Counted from the first letter of the stretch, positions 34,849 to 43,644 are shown. The stretch is DNA of 64,000 nt from Mucilaginibacter frigoritolerans (GCF_007830615.1 NZ_VLLI01000009.1:124001-188000); one strand, 5' to 3'. Numbers and translations are program-made. The notes: generated by a model not told the origin, from the letters alone.

Positions 34849-34850
34849 TT

Positions 34851-34896
34851 AAAAAGCATACACCAGTCTTTAAAAGCCGGTGTATGCTTTTCTTTT
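34851..34896. terminator. Intrinsic terminator between convergent genes
   Basis: AAAAGCATACACC and GGTGTATGCTTTT form a 13-bp stem with T-rich tail, placed between the TPR gene and the opposing cytochrome c gene, whose stop it touches. Confidence 0.85.
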
Positions 34897-35341
34897 ACTT
34901 AGCGGGTGCAACATTTGCAGCCCTTACTTTTTTCACTTCGACCATAGATATTGCGCCTGCTTTATTGCCAAAGCTTTTACGCACATAAGTTAATACATCA
35001 GCAATTTGCTGATCTTTTAAATCACTATGCGGAGTCATATTGTTGGAATAGGTTTGCCCGTTGATTTCAACGTCTTCTTTAAACCCATTTAATACAATCT
35101 TTATAAGGGCGGTTTTATTCCCTAAAACATAAGTAGTTTGTGTTAGCGGAGGATTCATGTTCTGTACGCCGCCACCATCTGCCATATGACAAGCTAAGCA
35201 GATATTAGCATAAACAATTTTACCACGTGCAATAGATGCTGCCGAACCGGAATGTGTGGTGTTCTTTTTTGTCTGAGCATGTAGTCCCGAATAAAAGAAA
35301 CAGAACAACATCAACAACAGACCATACTTTTTAATATTCAT
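34895..35341 (-). CDS. Mono-heme cytochrome c
   Basis: This 148-aa exported electron carrier has a signal peptide (ending LHAQ). The heme motif is CLACHMAD (CxxCH), and the axial Met is probably that of NNMTPHSDLKD. It belongs to the short class I cytochrome c domain found beside sugar dehydrogenases. It lies 2 nt downstream of a PQQ-type dehydrogenase gene on the same strand, so it probably accepts electrons from that enzyme. Confidence 0.87.
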   Translation of the reverse strand: MNIKKYGLLLMLFCFFYSGLHAQTKKNTTHSGSAASIARGKIVYANICLACHMADGGGVQNMNPPLTQTTYVLGNKTALIKIVLNGFKEDVEINGQTYSNNMTPHSDLKDQQIADVLTYVRKSFGNKAGAISMVEVKKVRAANVAPAK

Positions 35342-35343
35342 TA

Positions 35344-36606
35344 TTATTTTTTATACGAGATTTTATAAATAGTTCCTTTATTATCATCAGTTACATAAAG
35401 GGAGCCATCCGGCCCTTGTGCCAAACCGCAAGGACGATGAACAGCACGTCCTGAGGCTTTTTGTTCAGGCGTTCCGGCAAAACCATCAGCAAAAACTTCC
35501 CACTTACCATCAGGTTTACCATCTTTAAATGGTTGGAAAACTACGCAATAGCCAGCCTGTGGTTCCGGTGCACGGTTCCATGAACCATGAAACGCGATAA
35601 ACGCACCATTTTTATATTTTTCGGGGAATTGATCGCCGGTGTAAAATAACAATCCATCAGGCGCATAGTGGCCAGGATAGGCTGCTACCGGGTTGATAAA
35701 TTTGGGATCAGCAGGTTTCTTGCCATCGCCACCATATTCGGGACCTAATAGGTTTTTATTCTGCATCCAATCATAATATACATATGGCCAACCAGCATTA
35801 TCACCCTGTTTTAACGCAAACATGCACTCTGCAGGTAATTCAGCTGATTGGTGAACGGTGTAGAGGTTTGGATAAAGATCATGCAGGGCATCACGGCCAT
35901 GCTGCATTACAAAAAGCTGGTTATCTTGTTGATTCCAGGCAAGGCCCACCACATTTCTTAATCCACCTGCGTAGCGGATACCATCGCCATAATGCTGGTT
36001 CGGCTTATCAGATTTAAATTGCCAGATACCTGCGGCAGAATCCAGAATTGGGCATCCTTTTTTATCGGGATCAAAATCACTGCAAGCATTAGAGTAAGCC
36101 CCGATATTTACATAAAGGTTGCCATTATTATCCAAGGCTATCGCTTTAGGCTGATGCATTCTTTTACTAAGTAAGCCTGTAACAATTTTTTCGGGCTCGT
36201 CCGGATTGATTACTTCTTCCTTATCATTCAATTTATATCGGTACACCTCCGTATTATTTGAGGCATATAAGTAACCATCCTTAATAGCAATGCCTGTACC
36301 TCCATAGTTGGCAAAGCTTGTTTTTAATGTTGTTTTATTACCTTCTTCATGCAAAACCAATATGCCTTTACTATTTTTTGCAGAGGCTATGTGTACATAA
36401 ATATCATGCTCCGGAGTTACTACCAAATGCCTGGCACTGCCTAAATTATCAGCAACAGCTATAGCGCTAAAACCATCGGGAAGGGTTAAGCCTGCATTAG
36501 CGGTATCAACTGCATCTCTGTCAGCGCTTTTACAGGCATTAAATACGATTAGTCCTATTACTGCGAAAACGGGCAGCAAAAGGATAAGTACTTTCTTCAT
36601 TTTCAT
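35344..36606 (-). CDS. PQQ-type sugar dehydrogenase/sorbosone dehydrogenase-like lipoprotein
   Basis: This 420-aa protein has a lipoprotein signal with lipobox VFNAC. The mature part is a six-bladed propeller of the soluble glucose dehydrogenase/sorbosone dehydrogenase family. Visible boxes are GTGIAIKDGYLYAS, RYAGGLRNVVGLAWN, GAFIAFHGSWNRAPEPQ and GLAQGPDGSLYVTDDN. The substrate cannot be read. A cytochrome c gene follows with 2 nt spacing. A TAACTTTG promoter box lies 21 nt upstream of the start. Confidence 0.85.
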   Translation of the reverse strand: MKMKKVLILLLPVFAVIGLIVFNACKSADRDAVDTANAGLTLPDGFSAIAVADNLGSARHLVVTPEHDIYVHIASAKNSKGILVLHEEGNKTTLKTSFANYGGTGIAIKDGYLYASNNTEVYRYKLNDKEEVINPDEPEKIVTGLLSKRMHQPKAIALDNNGNLYVNIGAYSNACSDFDPDKKGCPILDSAAGIWQFKSDKPNQHYGDGIRYAGGLRNVVGLAWNQQDNQLFVMQHGRDALHDLYPNLYTVHQSAELPAECMFALKQGDNAGWPYVYYDWMQNKNLLGPEYGGDGKKPADPKFINPVAAYPGHYAPDGLLFYTGDQFPEKYKNGAFIAFHGSWNRAPEPQAGYCVVFQPFKDGKPDGKWEVFADGFAGTPEQKASGRAVHRPCGLAQGPDGSLYVTDDNKGTIYKISYKK

Positions 36607-36627
36607 AAGTTAAATGTGTTTGACTAC

Positions 36628-36635
36628 CAAAGTTA
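36628..36635 (-). promoter_or_regulatory. -7 promoter box (TAACTTTG) of the dehydrogenase/cytochrome operon
   Basis: An exact TAnnTTTG match on the minus strand lies 21 nt upstream of the ATG at 36606. Confidence 0.55.
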
Positions 36636-36722
36636 ATGGAAACAAGCGTAAATTAGACACTATGTTTTGTAGTAAAATATTTACAAGGTTTATTTTTAAA
36701 TCAGCTTTAAGAGAAATACTGA

Positions 36723-37289
36723 ATGATGGCCAATCAAATATCACCCTCTTTAAATAAATCATCAGACATGGTAATTGATTGGGAAAGATATGGCCATCTG
36801 TTTAAAATAAAAACTGTTCCGGCCAAAACTATTCTTTTGAATGAAGGTGAGGTTTCCAGACATGGCTATTTTATTAAAGAAGGCTGCATCAGGCTTTGGT
36901 TCAATAATAAAGGAAAAGATGTGACCTTCCAGTTTTTCTTTGAAAACGAAGGAGTATCATCGATTGAAAGCTTTAAAAATGGAGAACCAAGTTTGTTTAG
37001 TATAGAAACTATTGAGCCATCAACCATTTATGTGATCAGCAAAAATAACTTCGATAAGATTTTCATGGAGAATCCTGTTTACAATGCTTTTGTACAGGAA
37101 ACCATTTATAAACGTCTTTCTCATTACTCCAGGTTATTCATGTCGTACATAAAAAACACTCCGGAAGAACGATACAGGGAACTTTTAAAAAACAGTCCAC
37201 ATATTATTAAACGGGTGCCGCAGCATTATATAGCTTCCTACTTAGGTATTACTTCTGTTTCTTTAAGCAGGATAAGAAATAGAGTGTGA
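36723..37289 (+). CDS. Crp/Fnr-family transcriptional regulator
   Basis: This 188-aa protein has an N-terminal cNMP-binding-like domain (about 25-115; ILLNEGEVSRHGYFIKEGCIRLWF) and a short C-terminal HTH (about 150-188). The recognition helix reads ITSVSLSRIRNRV, lacking the Arg-Glu pair that reads TGTGA in E. coli CRP. Bacteroidota have many such regulators, with unknown ligands. Two consecutive ATGs (36723, 36726) are possible starts. It is followed by a non-coding repeat and then an NAD(P)H oxidoreductase gene on the same strand. Confidence 0.85.
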   Translation: MMANQISPSLNKSSDMVIDWERYGHLFKIKTVPAKTILLNEGEVSRHGYFIKEGCIRLWFNNKGKDVTFQFFFENEGVSSIESFKNGEPSLFSIETIEPSTIYVISKNNFDKIFMENPVYNAFVQETIYKRLSHYSRLFMSYIKNTPEERYRELLKNSPHIIKRVPQHYIASYLGITSVSLSRIRNRV

Positions 37290-37301
37290 AAAACAATAAT
37301 A

Positions 37302-37392
37302 GCCCCACCTAAATCCTCCCCGGTAGGGAGGACTTAAAAACAAACGCGACCGAAGCTAAAGTCTCCACAACCGGGGGAGATTTAGAGGGGGC
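37302..37392. repeat. GC-rich inverted-repeat element (REP-like)
   Basis: The left arm GCCCCACCTAAATCCTCCCC and the right arm GGGGGAGATTTAGAGGGGGC are imperfect reverse complements (16 of 20), about 50 nt apart. Within are inner GGGAGGACTT and AAGTCTCC sequences. This pattern, a C-rich/TAAATC/C-rich arm with an inverted partner, recurs in many Bacteroidota genomes between genes. It lies between the Crp/Fnr and oxidoreductase genes. Confidence 0.65.
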
Positions 37393-37447
37393 AAATCATT
37401 TATTAACAATTGTTATCGTCTATCCATTTTACGGCATGGACATTTGT

Positions 37448-37461
37448 GCTAAATATTTAGC
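37448..37461. promoter_or_regulatory. Perfect palindrome GCTAAATATTTAGC, possible operator
   Basis: The 14-bp perfect palindrome lies 3 nt before the ATG at 37465. Its position and symmetry fit a repressor site for the oxidoreductase gene. The binding protein is unknown. Confidence 0.4.
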
Positions 37462-37464
37462 ATA

Positions 37465-38061
37465 ATGAAAGTAGCGATTGTTTTTAATCATCCTTATGAA
37501 GGAAGTTATTGTACTGCTCTACTAAAAGCAGCAACAACCGGTCTGCAAAAAGCAGGACATGAAATTGATTTGATCCACCTGGATAATGACAGGTTTAACC
37601 CGGTAATGACAGCAAATGATCTGAAAGGTTTTAAAGAAGGCGTCCCGTGCGATCCTAAAGTTTTGGAATACCGTGAACGCCTTGACGAAGCTAAACACCT
37701 GATTATGATATTTCCGATATGGTGGGAGCTAATGCCTGCTATGACGAAAGGATTTATTGATAAGGTGATCTTTCCGGGAGTTGCTTATGACTATGCCCCC
37801 AACAGCCGTTATCCTAAAATGATAAAAAGATGGAAGGGACTGAATAGTGTCACTGTAATTACTACCATGAATACACCTTCATTTGTGTACCGCTTAGCAT
37901 TTGGCAATGCCATTAAGAAAGCTATTTTTAATGGCACCTTTTGGAAACTGGGCTTTAAAAATCGCAAATGGATTAGTTTTAATATGGTGAAATTTGTTGA
38001 CGATCAGAAAAGGACTAAATGGCTGCATCAGTTGGAAAAGAGATTTGAAAAGCTTCAATAA
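37465..38061 (+). CDS. NAD(P)H-dependent oxidoreductase, flavodoxin-fold (KefF/NQO-like)
   Basis: This 198-aa soluble flavoprotein has the N-terminal MKVAIVFNHPYEGSYCTALL phosphate-binding loop and the LIMIFPIWWELMPAMTKGFIDKVI block of the NAD(P)H quinone oxidoreductase (Flavodoxin_2) family. FPGVAYDY is another family box. It probably reduces quinones or related electrophiles using FMN/FAD. A palindrome before the ATG suggests specific regulation. Confidence 0.87.
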   Translation: MKVAIVFNHPYEGSYCTALLKAATTGLQKAGHEIDLIHLDNDRFNPVMTANDLKGFKEGVPCDPKVLEYRERLDEAKHLIMIFPIWWELMPAMTKGFIDKVIFPGVAYDYAPNSRYPKMIKRWKGLNSVTVITTMNTPSFVYRLAFGNAIKKAIFNGTFWKLGFKNRKWISFNMVKFVDDQKRTKWLHQLEKRFEKLQ

Positions 38062-38231
38062 CAATATAACATATAATATATTGTACGTTATATTCAGATG
38101 ACAATAAAACAGAATAAAATTTCAAATAAATAACAAAATAAAGAATATAAATCTACAATATAATAATTCAACAGCATATAATTAAACTATTAACTTTTCA
38201 GGTAGTCATAGCTATATAAAATTTGAATATC

Positions 38232-38927
38232 ATGAAAAAGTTAATCATAGTATCAGCAATAGCAATGAGTGGTTTATTTTATAATACTGCAAATGCACAA
38301 GTAAGGCTAAGTTTTGGTTTTAGGTTTGCTCCAAGAAGAGTAGTTTATGCACCATCACCTGTAGTAGTAGAGCAGGTTCCGGTTTATAATCAGCCAGATC
38401 AGGTTTATGATAACAATAACGATGATTATTACTATTTACCCGATGTTGATGCTTATTATGATGTAAACGCACAATGTTATTATTATAACGACGGTGCTGA
38501 CTGGGTTTCAGCAGCTTATTTACCAGGCGAATACCGTAACTATGACTGGAGAAGTGCACGAAGATTTGAAGTGAGAGCCCCAAGACCATATTTACATGAT
38601 AATATTTACAGATCAAGGTTTAATGGGCGTGAAGCCGGTATGTTTGTAAACAATAACTATAACCGCGGTAGAGATGAGCATTTTGATAACCATGGCCAAT
38701 GGGAAAATCGTCAGCATTTTGATAACAGGGGCCAGGATAACAATCGCGAACAAATGCAAAACAACCGTGGCCAATGGGGAAACGACCAACATTTTGATAA
38801 CCATGGACAAGGCCAGCCTTCCAATCAAAATAATGGACGTGAGTGGGGTAACAGAGGTGGAAACAATGAACATTTTGCACAAAACCAAAGAGGCGAGGGC
38901 TCTGAACACAGAATGTCAAGATTTTAA
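38232..38927 (+). CDS. Secreted Asn/Gln-rich repeat protein
   Basis: This 231-aa protein from ATG 38232 has a signal peptide ending ANAQ. The first half contains Tyr-rich segments (NNNDDYYYLPDVDAYYDV; YYYNDGADWVSAAYLPGEY) resembling small Bacteroidota envelope proteins. The second half carries three imperfect HFDN-x-GQ repeats (HFDNHGQWEN, HFDNRGQDNN, HFDNHGQGQ) and ends basic. No catalytic motif is seen. The DNA-level repeats near 38680, 38714 and 38791 follow from the protein repeats. Confidence 0.72.
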   Translation: MKKLIIVSAIAMSGLFYNTANAQVRLSFGFRFAPRRVVYAPSPVVVEQVPVYNQPDQVYDNNNDDYYYLPDVDAYYDVNAQCYYYNDGADWVSAAYLPGEYRNYDWRSARRFEVRAPRPYLHDNIYRSRFNGREAGMFVNNNYNRGRDEHFDNHGQWENRQHFDNRGQDNNREQMQNNRGQWGNDQHFDNHGQGQPSNQNNGREWGNRGGNNEHFAQNQRGEGSEHRMSRF

Positions 38928-38960
38928 GTTTGGATTGTCAATTAATTATATAAATGAAGA

Positions 38961-38990
38961 GGCCACCGCGAGGGTGGCCCTTTTCATTTT
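38961..38990 (+). terminator. Intrinsic terminator
   Basis: GGCCACC and GGTGGCC form a 7-bp GC stem with a GCGAG loop followed by CTTTTCATTTT. It ends the transcript of the repeat protein and may serve the opposing aldo/keto reductase gene. Confidence 0.8.
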
Positions 38991-39000
38991 ATAATTATTA

Positions 39001-39951
39001 TTAATAACTGCTCGCACTGTTCAATAAATCAATGGCATCGCTGTTTAATTTAAGTTCGGTGGCTTTAATCAGTGAATCTAATTGTTTTATGCTTGTTGCA
39101 CTGGCTATCGGTGCAGTGATACCCGGACGGGCTATAACCCATGCAATGGCTACCGTTGCCGGGGTTGTATTATATTCGGCAGAAACTTTATCCAGCGCAG
39201 CTAATATTTTATACCCACGTGGATTAAGATACTTTTTAACTCCCTGACCACGGTTACTTTTCGAAAGGTCATCTTCTGAACGGTACTTCCCTGTTAAAAA
39301 TCCGCTTGCCAATGAAAAATAGGTAATTACCCCAACATTTCTTTCACGACATACAGGTTCCAGTTCTTTTTCGTAGTACTCCCTTTCATATAAATTATAT
39401 TCGGGCTGCAGGCATTGGTAGGCAGCAAGGTTATTGTCCTTACTTACCTGCAAAGCTTCTTTTAAACGGATACCATCATAGTTAGAAGCACCAATTGCCC
39501 GTACTTTTCCCTGTTTAATTAAATCGGTATAGGTCTCTAAAGTTTCCAGAAAAGGCGTATCCTTATCATCATCATGCGATTGATACAAATCAATATAATC
39601 TGTTTGCAAACGTTTTAATGACGCCTCAACAGCTTCGGTGATATATTTGCGGGATAATCCTTTTTTTCCTTCGCCCATTGGTTTGCCCACTTTCGTGGCA
39701 ATAATCACGTTATCGCGTTTGCCTGATTTTTTCAACCAGTCACCAATAATAATTTCAGATTCGCCTCCTTTGTTTCCGGGCACCCAATAAGAGTAAACAT
39801 CAGCAGTATCAATAAAATCTAATCCTGCATCTACAAAAGCATCCAATATGGTAAATGATTGCTGTTCGTTAATTGTCCAGCCAAAAACATTGCCACCAAA
39901 CGACAATGGCACTACTTTTATTCCTGATGTTCCTATTTCGCGTTTATTCAT
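39001..39951 (-). CDS. Aldo/keto reductase
   Basis: This 316-aa NADPH-dependent (beta/alpha)8-barrel oxidoreductase has the catalytic set Asp (FIDTADVYSYW with Tyr), Lys (IATKVGKPM) and His (LYQSHDDDKDTPF), plus GASNYDGIRLKEAL and VAIAWVIARPGITAPI. It is of the type close to YghZ/voltage-gated channel beta-like AKRs. The substrate is unknown. A 75-aa hypothetical gene lies just upstream on the same strand. Confidence 0.9.
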   Translation of the reverse strand: MNKREIGTSGIKVVPLSFGGNVFGWTINEQQSFTILDAFVDAGLDFIDTADVYSYWVPGNKGGESEIIIGDWLKKSGKRDNVIIATKVGKPMGEGKKGLSRKYITEAVEASLKRLQTDYIDLYQSHDDDKDTPFLETLETYTDLIKQGKVRAIGASNYDGIRLKEALQVSKDNNLAAYQCLQPEYNLYEREYYEKELEPVCRERNVGVITYFSLASGFLTGKYRSEDDLSKSNRGQGVKKYLNPRGYKILAALDKVSAEYNTTPATVAIAWVIARPGITAPIASATSIKQLDSLIKATELKLNSDAIDLLNSASSY

Positions 39952-39963
39952 AAAGTTTATGTT

Positions 39964-40191
39964 TTATACTATTTGTTTAACCAGTTCATTAATCCAAACT
40001 GGCAAAAAGGGTTCTGTCCCGGCAATACGTTGCCATTGGTCATTATCATCTTTAGCAATAACCAGGTGCAGACTATTGTCTATCGATTTAAATTCATAAG
40101 CATTATCATAACCATCAAAACTTACTCTGGTTGTGATACCATAAATGGGGGTATCAGATCCAGTTAATACGGCGTCAAATTGTTGTTTCAT
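39964..40191 (-). CDS. Small hypothetical protein
   Basis: A 75-codon frame with ATG at 40191 and stop 12 nt before the aldo/keto reductase start, in the same direction. The product is acidic-polar with alternating strands (SFDGYDNAYEFKSIDNSLHL; IAKDDNDQWQRIAG) and no signal or membrane segment. The composition looks like a real protein. It probably shares the transcript with the reductase. I do not recognise a domain. Confidence 0.6.
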   Translation of the reverse strand: MKQQFDAVLTGSDTPIYGITTRVSFDGYDNAYEFKSIDNSLHLVIAKDDNDQWQRIAGTEPFLPVWINELVKQIV

Positions 40192-40319
40192 ATTGGATTT
40201 ATAAAAGTAAGGATATAACGCAAAAACCGTTTTTGTGTTTGATGTAGAATCATCTTGTCAATGTAAAGTTTTCACAACACTTTTCATTAAAAAGCTTTAA
40301 TTCAACTTACCTTTACACA

Positions 40320-40553
40320 GTGGAAAATGTAAAACCCAATGCCAATATATTAATTGAACTGGTACAAACTAAAATGCCTTATGGAAAATACAAAGGCACT
40401 TTAATAAGTGATTTACCTGTTTACTACCTCGAATGGCTGCACAGTAAAGGTTTACCTCCTGGTAAATTAGGTATGCTGCTAGGCACTGCTTTTGAAATAA
40501 AGACCAATGGACTTACCGAAATTTTATTCAAAGTAAAACAATCACTAAGGTAA
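40320..40553 (+). CDS. DUF3820-family protein
   Basis: This 77-aa protein contains MPYGKYKGTLISDLP and YYLEWLHSKGLPPGKLGMLL, the signature of DUF3820 proteins (putative quorum-sensing-regulated or nucleic-acid-linked factor of unknown function). The start is GTG at 40320; the next Met (in TKMPYGK) would cut into the conserved block. TACCTTTA, a one-mismatch promoter box, lies just before the GTG. Confidence 0.75.
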   Translation: MENVKPNANILIELVQTKMPYGKYKGTLISDLPVYYLEWLHSKGLPPGKLGMLLGTAFEIKTNGLTEILFKVKQSLR

Positions 40554-40661
40554 GCGACCGGACATAAGTAGTTGATTTGTTGAGAAAATAACAAATCATC
40601 CGATCATCTGCCATTACCACATATTACCTATTGATGACCATCCGGTAGTGCATAAGCATCG

Positions 40662-40669
40662 TATATTTG
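40662..40669 (+). promoter_or_regulatory. -7 promoter box (TATATTTG) of msrA
   Basis: An exact TAnnTTTG match lies 26 nt before the ATG at 40696 and inside the longer in-frame extension that starts at 40648. This supports the later start. Confidence 0.5.
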
Positions 40670-40695
40670 ATTATAGACTTAAATATACAACAGCT

Positions 40696-41343
40696 ATGAA
40701 AAGATCCATTTTATATATTGCCTGTATCCTTTTATTTGCTGGATGCGCCGTGGCTCAATCAGGCAATGATTTTGCCGTACTGCCTAAGCCTGCAGCAGGA
40801 GAGGCCGTTGCCACATTTGGAGGAGGTTGCTTTTGGAGCATGAGCGAAGCCATGTCTGAATTGAAAGGTGTTAATAAAGTAATATCCGGATATGCAGGGG
40901 GCACCACCAAAAACCCAACTTATGATGAGGTTAGCTCACGTAATACAGGACACGCTGAATGTGTACAAATTTACTACGATCCTAAACTTATAAACTTTTC
41001 CACACTGGCACATGCCTTCTTTTTTGCTCACGACCCAACAGAGCTTAACAAACAGGGTCCAGATGAAGGTACTGATTATCGATCAATAGCTTTTTATCGT
41101 ACGCCAGAAGAGCACAGCATTTTATTGGACATAATTAAAAAGATCAATGCCGAAAAGCATTATCCTGACCCATTAGTTACCCAGGTTGTTCCTTTTAAAG
41201 CATTTTATCCGGCAGAGAAATATCACCAGGGATATTACAGGTTAAATGGCGACAGTCCTTATATTCAAACTGTATCGGTGCCTAAAGTAATGAAATTCAG
41301 AAAGGCTGAAAAAGCAGAATTGAAGCCAGAGTTCCAGAAGTAA
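40696..41343 (+). CDS. msrA: Exported peptide-methionine (S)-S-oxide reductase
   Basis: This enzyme reduces methionine-S-sulfoxide in proteins. It is 215 aa from ATG 40696, with a lipoprotein signal (lipobox FAGC), so it works in the envelope. The catalytic motif GGGCFWSMSEAM has the usual first Cys; the family boxes VISGYAGGTTKNPTYDEV and GHAECVQIYYDP are intact. The C-terminal half ends in a basic tail. An exported MsrB is encoded elsewhere in the window, so both sulfoxide stereoisomers are covered. Confidence 0.92.
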   Translation: MKRSILYIACILLFAGCAVAQSGNDFAVLPKPAAGEAVATFGGGCFWSMSEAMSELKGVNKVISGYAGGTTKNPTYDEVSSRNTGHAECVQIYYDPKLINFSTLAHAFFFAHDPTELNKQGPDEGTDYRSIAFYRTPEEHSILLDIIKKINAEKHYPDPLVTQVVPFKAFYPAEKYHQGYYRLNGDSPYIQTVSVPKVMKFRKAEKAELKPEFQK

Positions 41344-41361
41344 TGATTAGGGGTAAAATTA

Positions 41362-41393
41362 AAAAGCGGGAAGAAAACTCTTACCCGCCTTTT
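41362..41393. terminator. Intrinsic terminator between msrA and cysN
   Basis: AAAAGCGGG-AAGA and TCTT-A-CCCGCCTTTT form an interrupted stem with flanking A and T tracts, between convergent msrA and the sulfate operon. Confidence 0.75.
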
Positions 41394-41436
41394 AAAAAAA
41401 ATTAAAACACTATAAAACGTAAAACAGAATAACAGC

Positions 41437-42687
41437 TTATTCAACTGTTGCTCTAAGCATTAACGCTCCTACAGTAACATTAGTACGGCTATCGATAATT
41501 ATTGCACCACCATTAGCCTTATTATTTTGATATAAGTCAAACGCTAAAGGCTCTGCCGTTTTAATCACTATCCTGCCAATATCATTCAATTTAAATTCTT
41601 CGTTATATTCTTTTTCTAAAGTATTTATATTCACTTTATACAATATTTCCTGTATGCGGCAGCGGGTTACTTTGCTGTTGTGTTGTATAAAATAAGTATG
41701 GGAGCTATCCAATGCACGGGTATCCATCCAGCAAAGATCAGCCTCAATTAATTGTGAAACTTCGGGCTGATACTGGCTGTTTACCAATATATCGCCGCGA
41801 CTGATATCAATCTCATCTTTTAAATGAATAGTTACAGACATCCCGGCAAAGGCTTCAGTTGGTTCCTTATCAAGCAACTCTATTTTTTCAATAGTTGAAC
41901 TAAAGCCTGATGGGAGTACAGTCACCTTATCATTAACTTTAAATGATCCGCTTGAAACACGGCCAGCATAGCCACGGTAATCATGCAGATCTTCTGTTTG
42001 CGGACGAAGTACCCACTGTACCGGGAAACGGGCATGTGATTTAGCATCATCAACCTTAATTTCAACAGTCTCTAATAAATGTAATAAGCTTTCGCCTTTG
42101 TACCAGTTAATATTTACTGATTTATACACAATATTATCACCCTTTAATGCACTTACAGGAATGTAAGTCACATTTTTCAAACCTACTTTTTCAGCTAAAG
42201 CTTTATAGTCAGCTACAATATTGTTATAAACTTCTTCACTAAAATCAACCATATCCATTTTGTTGATACAAACCACAACTTGCGGTAAACCTAAAAGAGA
42301 TACCAGGAAAGAGTGGCGGATAGTTTGTTCAATAACTCCTTTACGTGCATCAATCAGGATGATAGCCAGATTAGCATTTGAGGCTCCGGTTACCATGTTA
42401 CGGGTATATTGGATATGCCCCGGAGTATCCGCAATAATAAACTTGCGTTTTTCTGTTTGAAAATATTTATAGGCTACGTCAATAGTAATCCCTTGCTCAC
42501 GTTCGGCTTTAAGTCCGTCTGTTAATATTGCCAGGTCGATACTACCATCGTCATTTTTACGGTTTGAGCGATGCAGGGCTTCTAACTGATCCGCCAGGAT
42601 TGATTCACTATCATACAGCAACCTTCCAATCAAGGTACTTTTGCCATCATCAACACTGCCTGCAGTAATAAATTTTAATATATCCAT
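41437..42687 (-). CDS. cysN: Sulfate adenylyltransferase GTPase subunit
   Basis: CysN couples GTP hydrolysis to the formation of adenylyl sulfate (APS) by CysD. It is 416 aa. The GTPase boxes are G1 GSVDDGKSTLIGRLL, G3 DTPGH and G4 NKMD, and EF-Tu-like beta-barrel domains follow. No C-terminal CysC (APS kinase) domain is attached, unlike in NodQ-type fusions. It ends the sulfate operon, 51 nt after cysD. Confidence 0.95.
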   Translation of the reverse strand: MDILKFITAGSVDDGKSTLIGRLLYDSESILADQLEALHRSNRKNDDGSIDLAILTDGLKAEREQGITIDVAYKYFQTEKRKFIIADTPGHIQYTRNMVTGASNANLAIILIDARKGVIEQTIRHSFLVSLLGLPQVVVCINKMDMVDFSEEVYNNIVADYKALAEKVGLKNVTYIPVSALKGDNIVYKSVNINWYKGESLLHLLETVEIKVDDAKSHARFPVQWVLRPQTEDLHDYRGYAGRVSSGSFKVNDKVTVLPSGFSSTIEKIELLDKEPTEAFAGMSVTIHLKDEIDISRGDILVNSQYQPEVSQLIEADLCWMDTRALDSSHTYFIQHNSKVTRCRIQEILYKVNINTLEKEYNEEFKLNDIGRIVIKTAEPLAFDLYQNNKANGGAIIIDSRTNVTVGALMLRATVE

Positions 42688-42738
42688 TTTTGTTATTTCG
42701 GAATTCGAATTTTCGATTGTGAATTTTCTTTTGATAAA

Positions 42739-43644
42739 TTAAAAATATCCGCCTTTTTTACGGTCTTCCATGGCTGCTTCAGAAACCTTGTCGTCCATAC
42801 GGGCACCACGTTCGCTTATTTTAGATGCGCTGATTTCATCAATAATATCATCAATATGATATGCGTATGATTCCACAGCAGCAGTACAAGTCATATCACC
42901 AACGGTACGGAAACGTACATTTTGTTTGGTAATAATGTCATCCTCATCCATATTTAAAAATGGTGAAGCGGCCATTAATTGTCCGTTACGGGTGATACAA
43001 TCTCTTTCGTGTGCAAAATAAATAGAAGGCAATTCAATTTTTTCCCTGCGGATATAGTTCCAAACATCCAATTCTGTCCAGTTACTGATAGGGAATACCC
43101 TAACATTTTCGCCTTTATGAATTTTACCATTAAAGATATTCCATAGCTCAGGTCGTTGACGTTTGGGATCCCACTGACCAAATTCATCACGTACAGAAAA
43201 TATACGTTCTTTGGCCCTTGCTTTTTCCTCATCGCGACGGGCACCACCAATACAAGCATCAAACTGATGTTTAGCAATAGTATCCAGTAATGTTACTGTT
43301 TGTAAGGCATTCCGACTGGCATTTTTCCCCTTTTGTTCAACCACTTTACCTTCGTCAATAGAATCTTGCACATGCCCAACAATCAGCTTTTCGCCAATCC
43401 GTTTAATCATGTTATCGCGGTATTCAATAGTTTCGATAAAATTATGCCCGGTATCAATATGTACCAGCGGGAAAGGGAATTTTCCCGGTCTGAAAGCTTT
43501 TTCAGCCAAACGTACCAATGTGATAGAATCTTTTCCACCCGAAAAAAGCAGTGCAGGCTTTTCAAACTGTCCGGCTACCTCGCGCAGAATATAAATGGCC
43601 TCTGCCTCCAACTCATCTAAATAATCCAGCTGATGCTTACTCAT
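42739..43644 (-). CDS. cysD: Sulfate adenylyltransferase catalytic subunit
   Basis: CysD forms APS from sulfate and ATP together with CysN. It is 301 aa with the PP-loop FSGGKDSITLVRLAEKAF and GGARRDEEKARAKERIFS, the family boxes of ATP sulfurylase subunit 2. The C-terminus (ERGARMDDKVSEAAMEDRKKGGYF) is also the conserved tail. It lies 66 nt after cysH. Confidence 0.95.
   Translation of the reverse strand: MSKHQLDYLDELEAEAIYILREVAGQFEKPALLFSGGKDSITLVRLAEKAFRPGKFPFPLVHIDTGHNFIETIEYRDNMIKRIGEKLIVGHVQDSIDEGKVVEQKGKNASRNALQTVTLLDTIAKHQFDACIGGARRDEEKARAKERIFSVRDEFGQWDPKRQRPELWNIFNGKIHKGENVRVFPISNWTELDVWNYIRREKIELPSIYFAHERDCITRNGQLMAASPFLNMDEDDIITKQNVRFRTVGDMTCTAAVESYAYHIDDIIDEISASKISERGARMDDKVSEAAMEDRKKGGYF

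Noticed and set aside
38680..38820. Tandem-looking DNA repeats, considered as CRISPR or satellite
   Set aside because: The units are imperfect, in frame and encode a protein repeat; there is no uniform spacer.
38320..38994. Antisense and shifted frames (about 98-106 codons) over the Asn/Gln-rich repeat gene
   Set aside because: They arise from low-complexity codons of the real gene, which has a signal peptide and a terminator.
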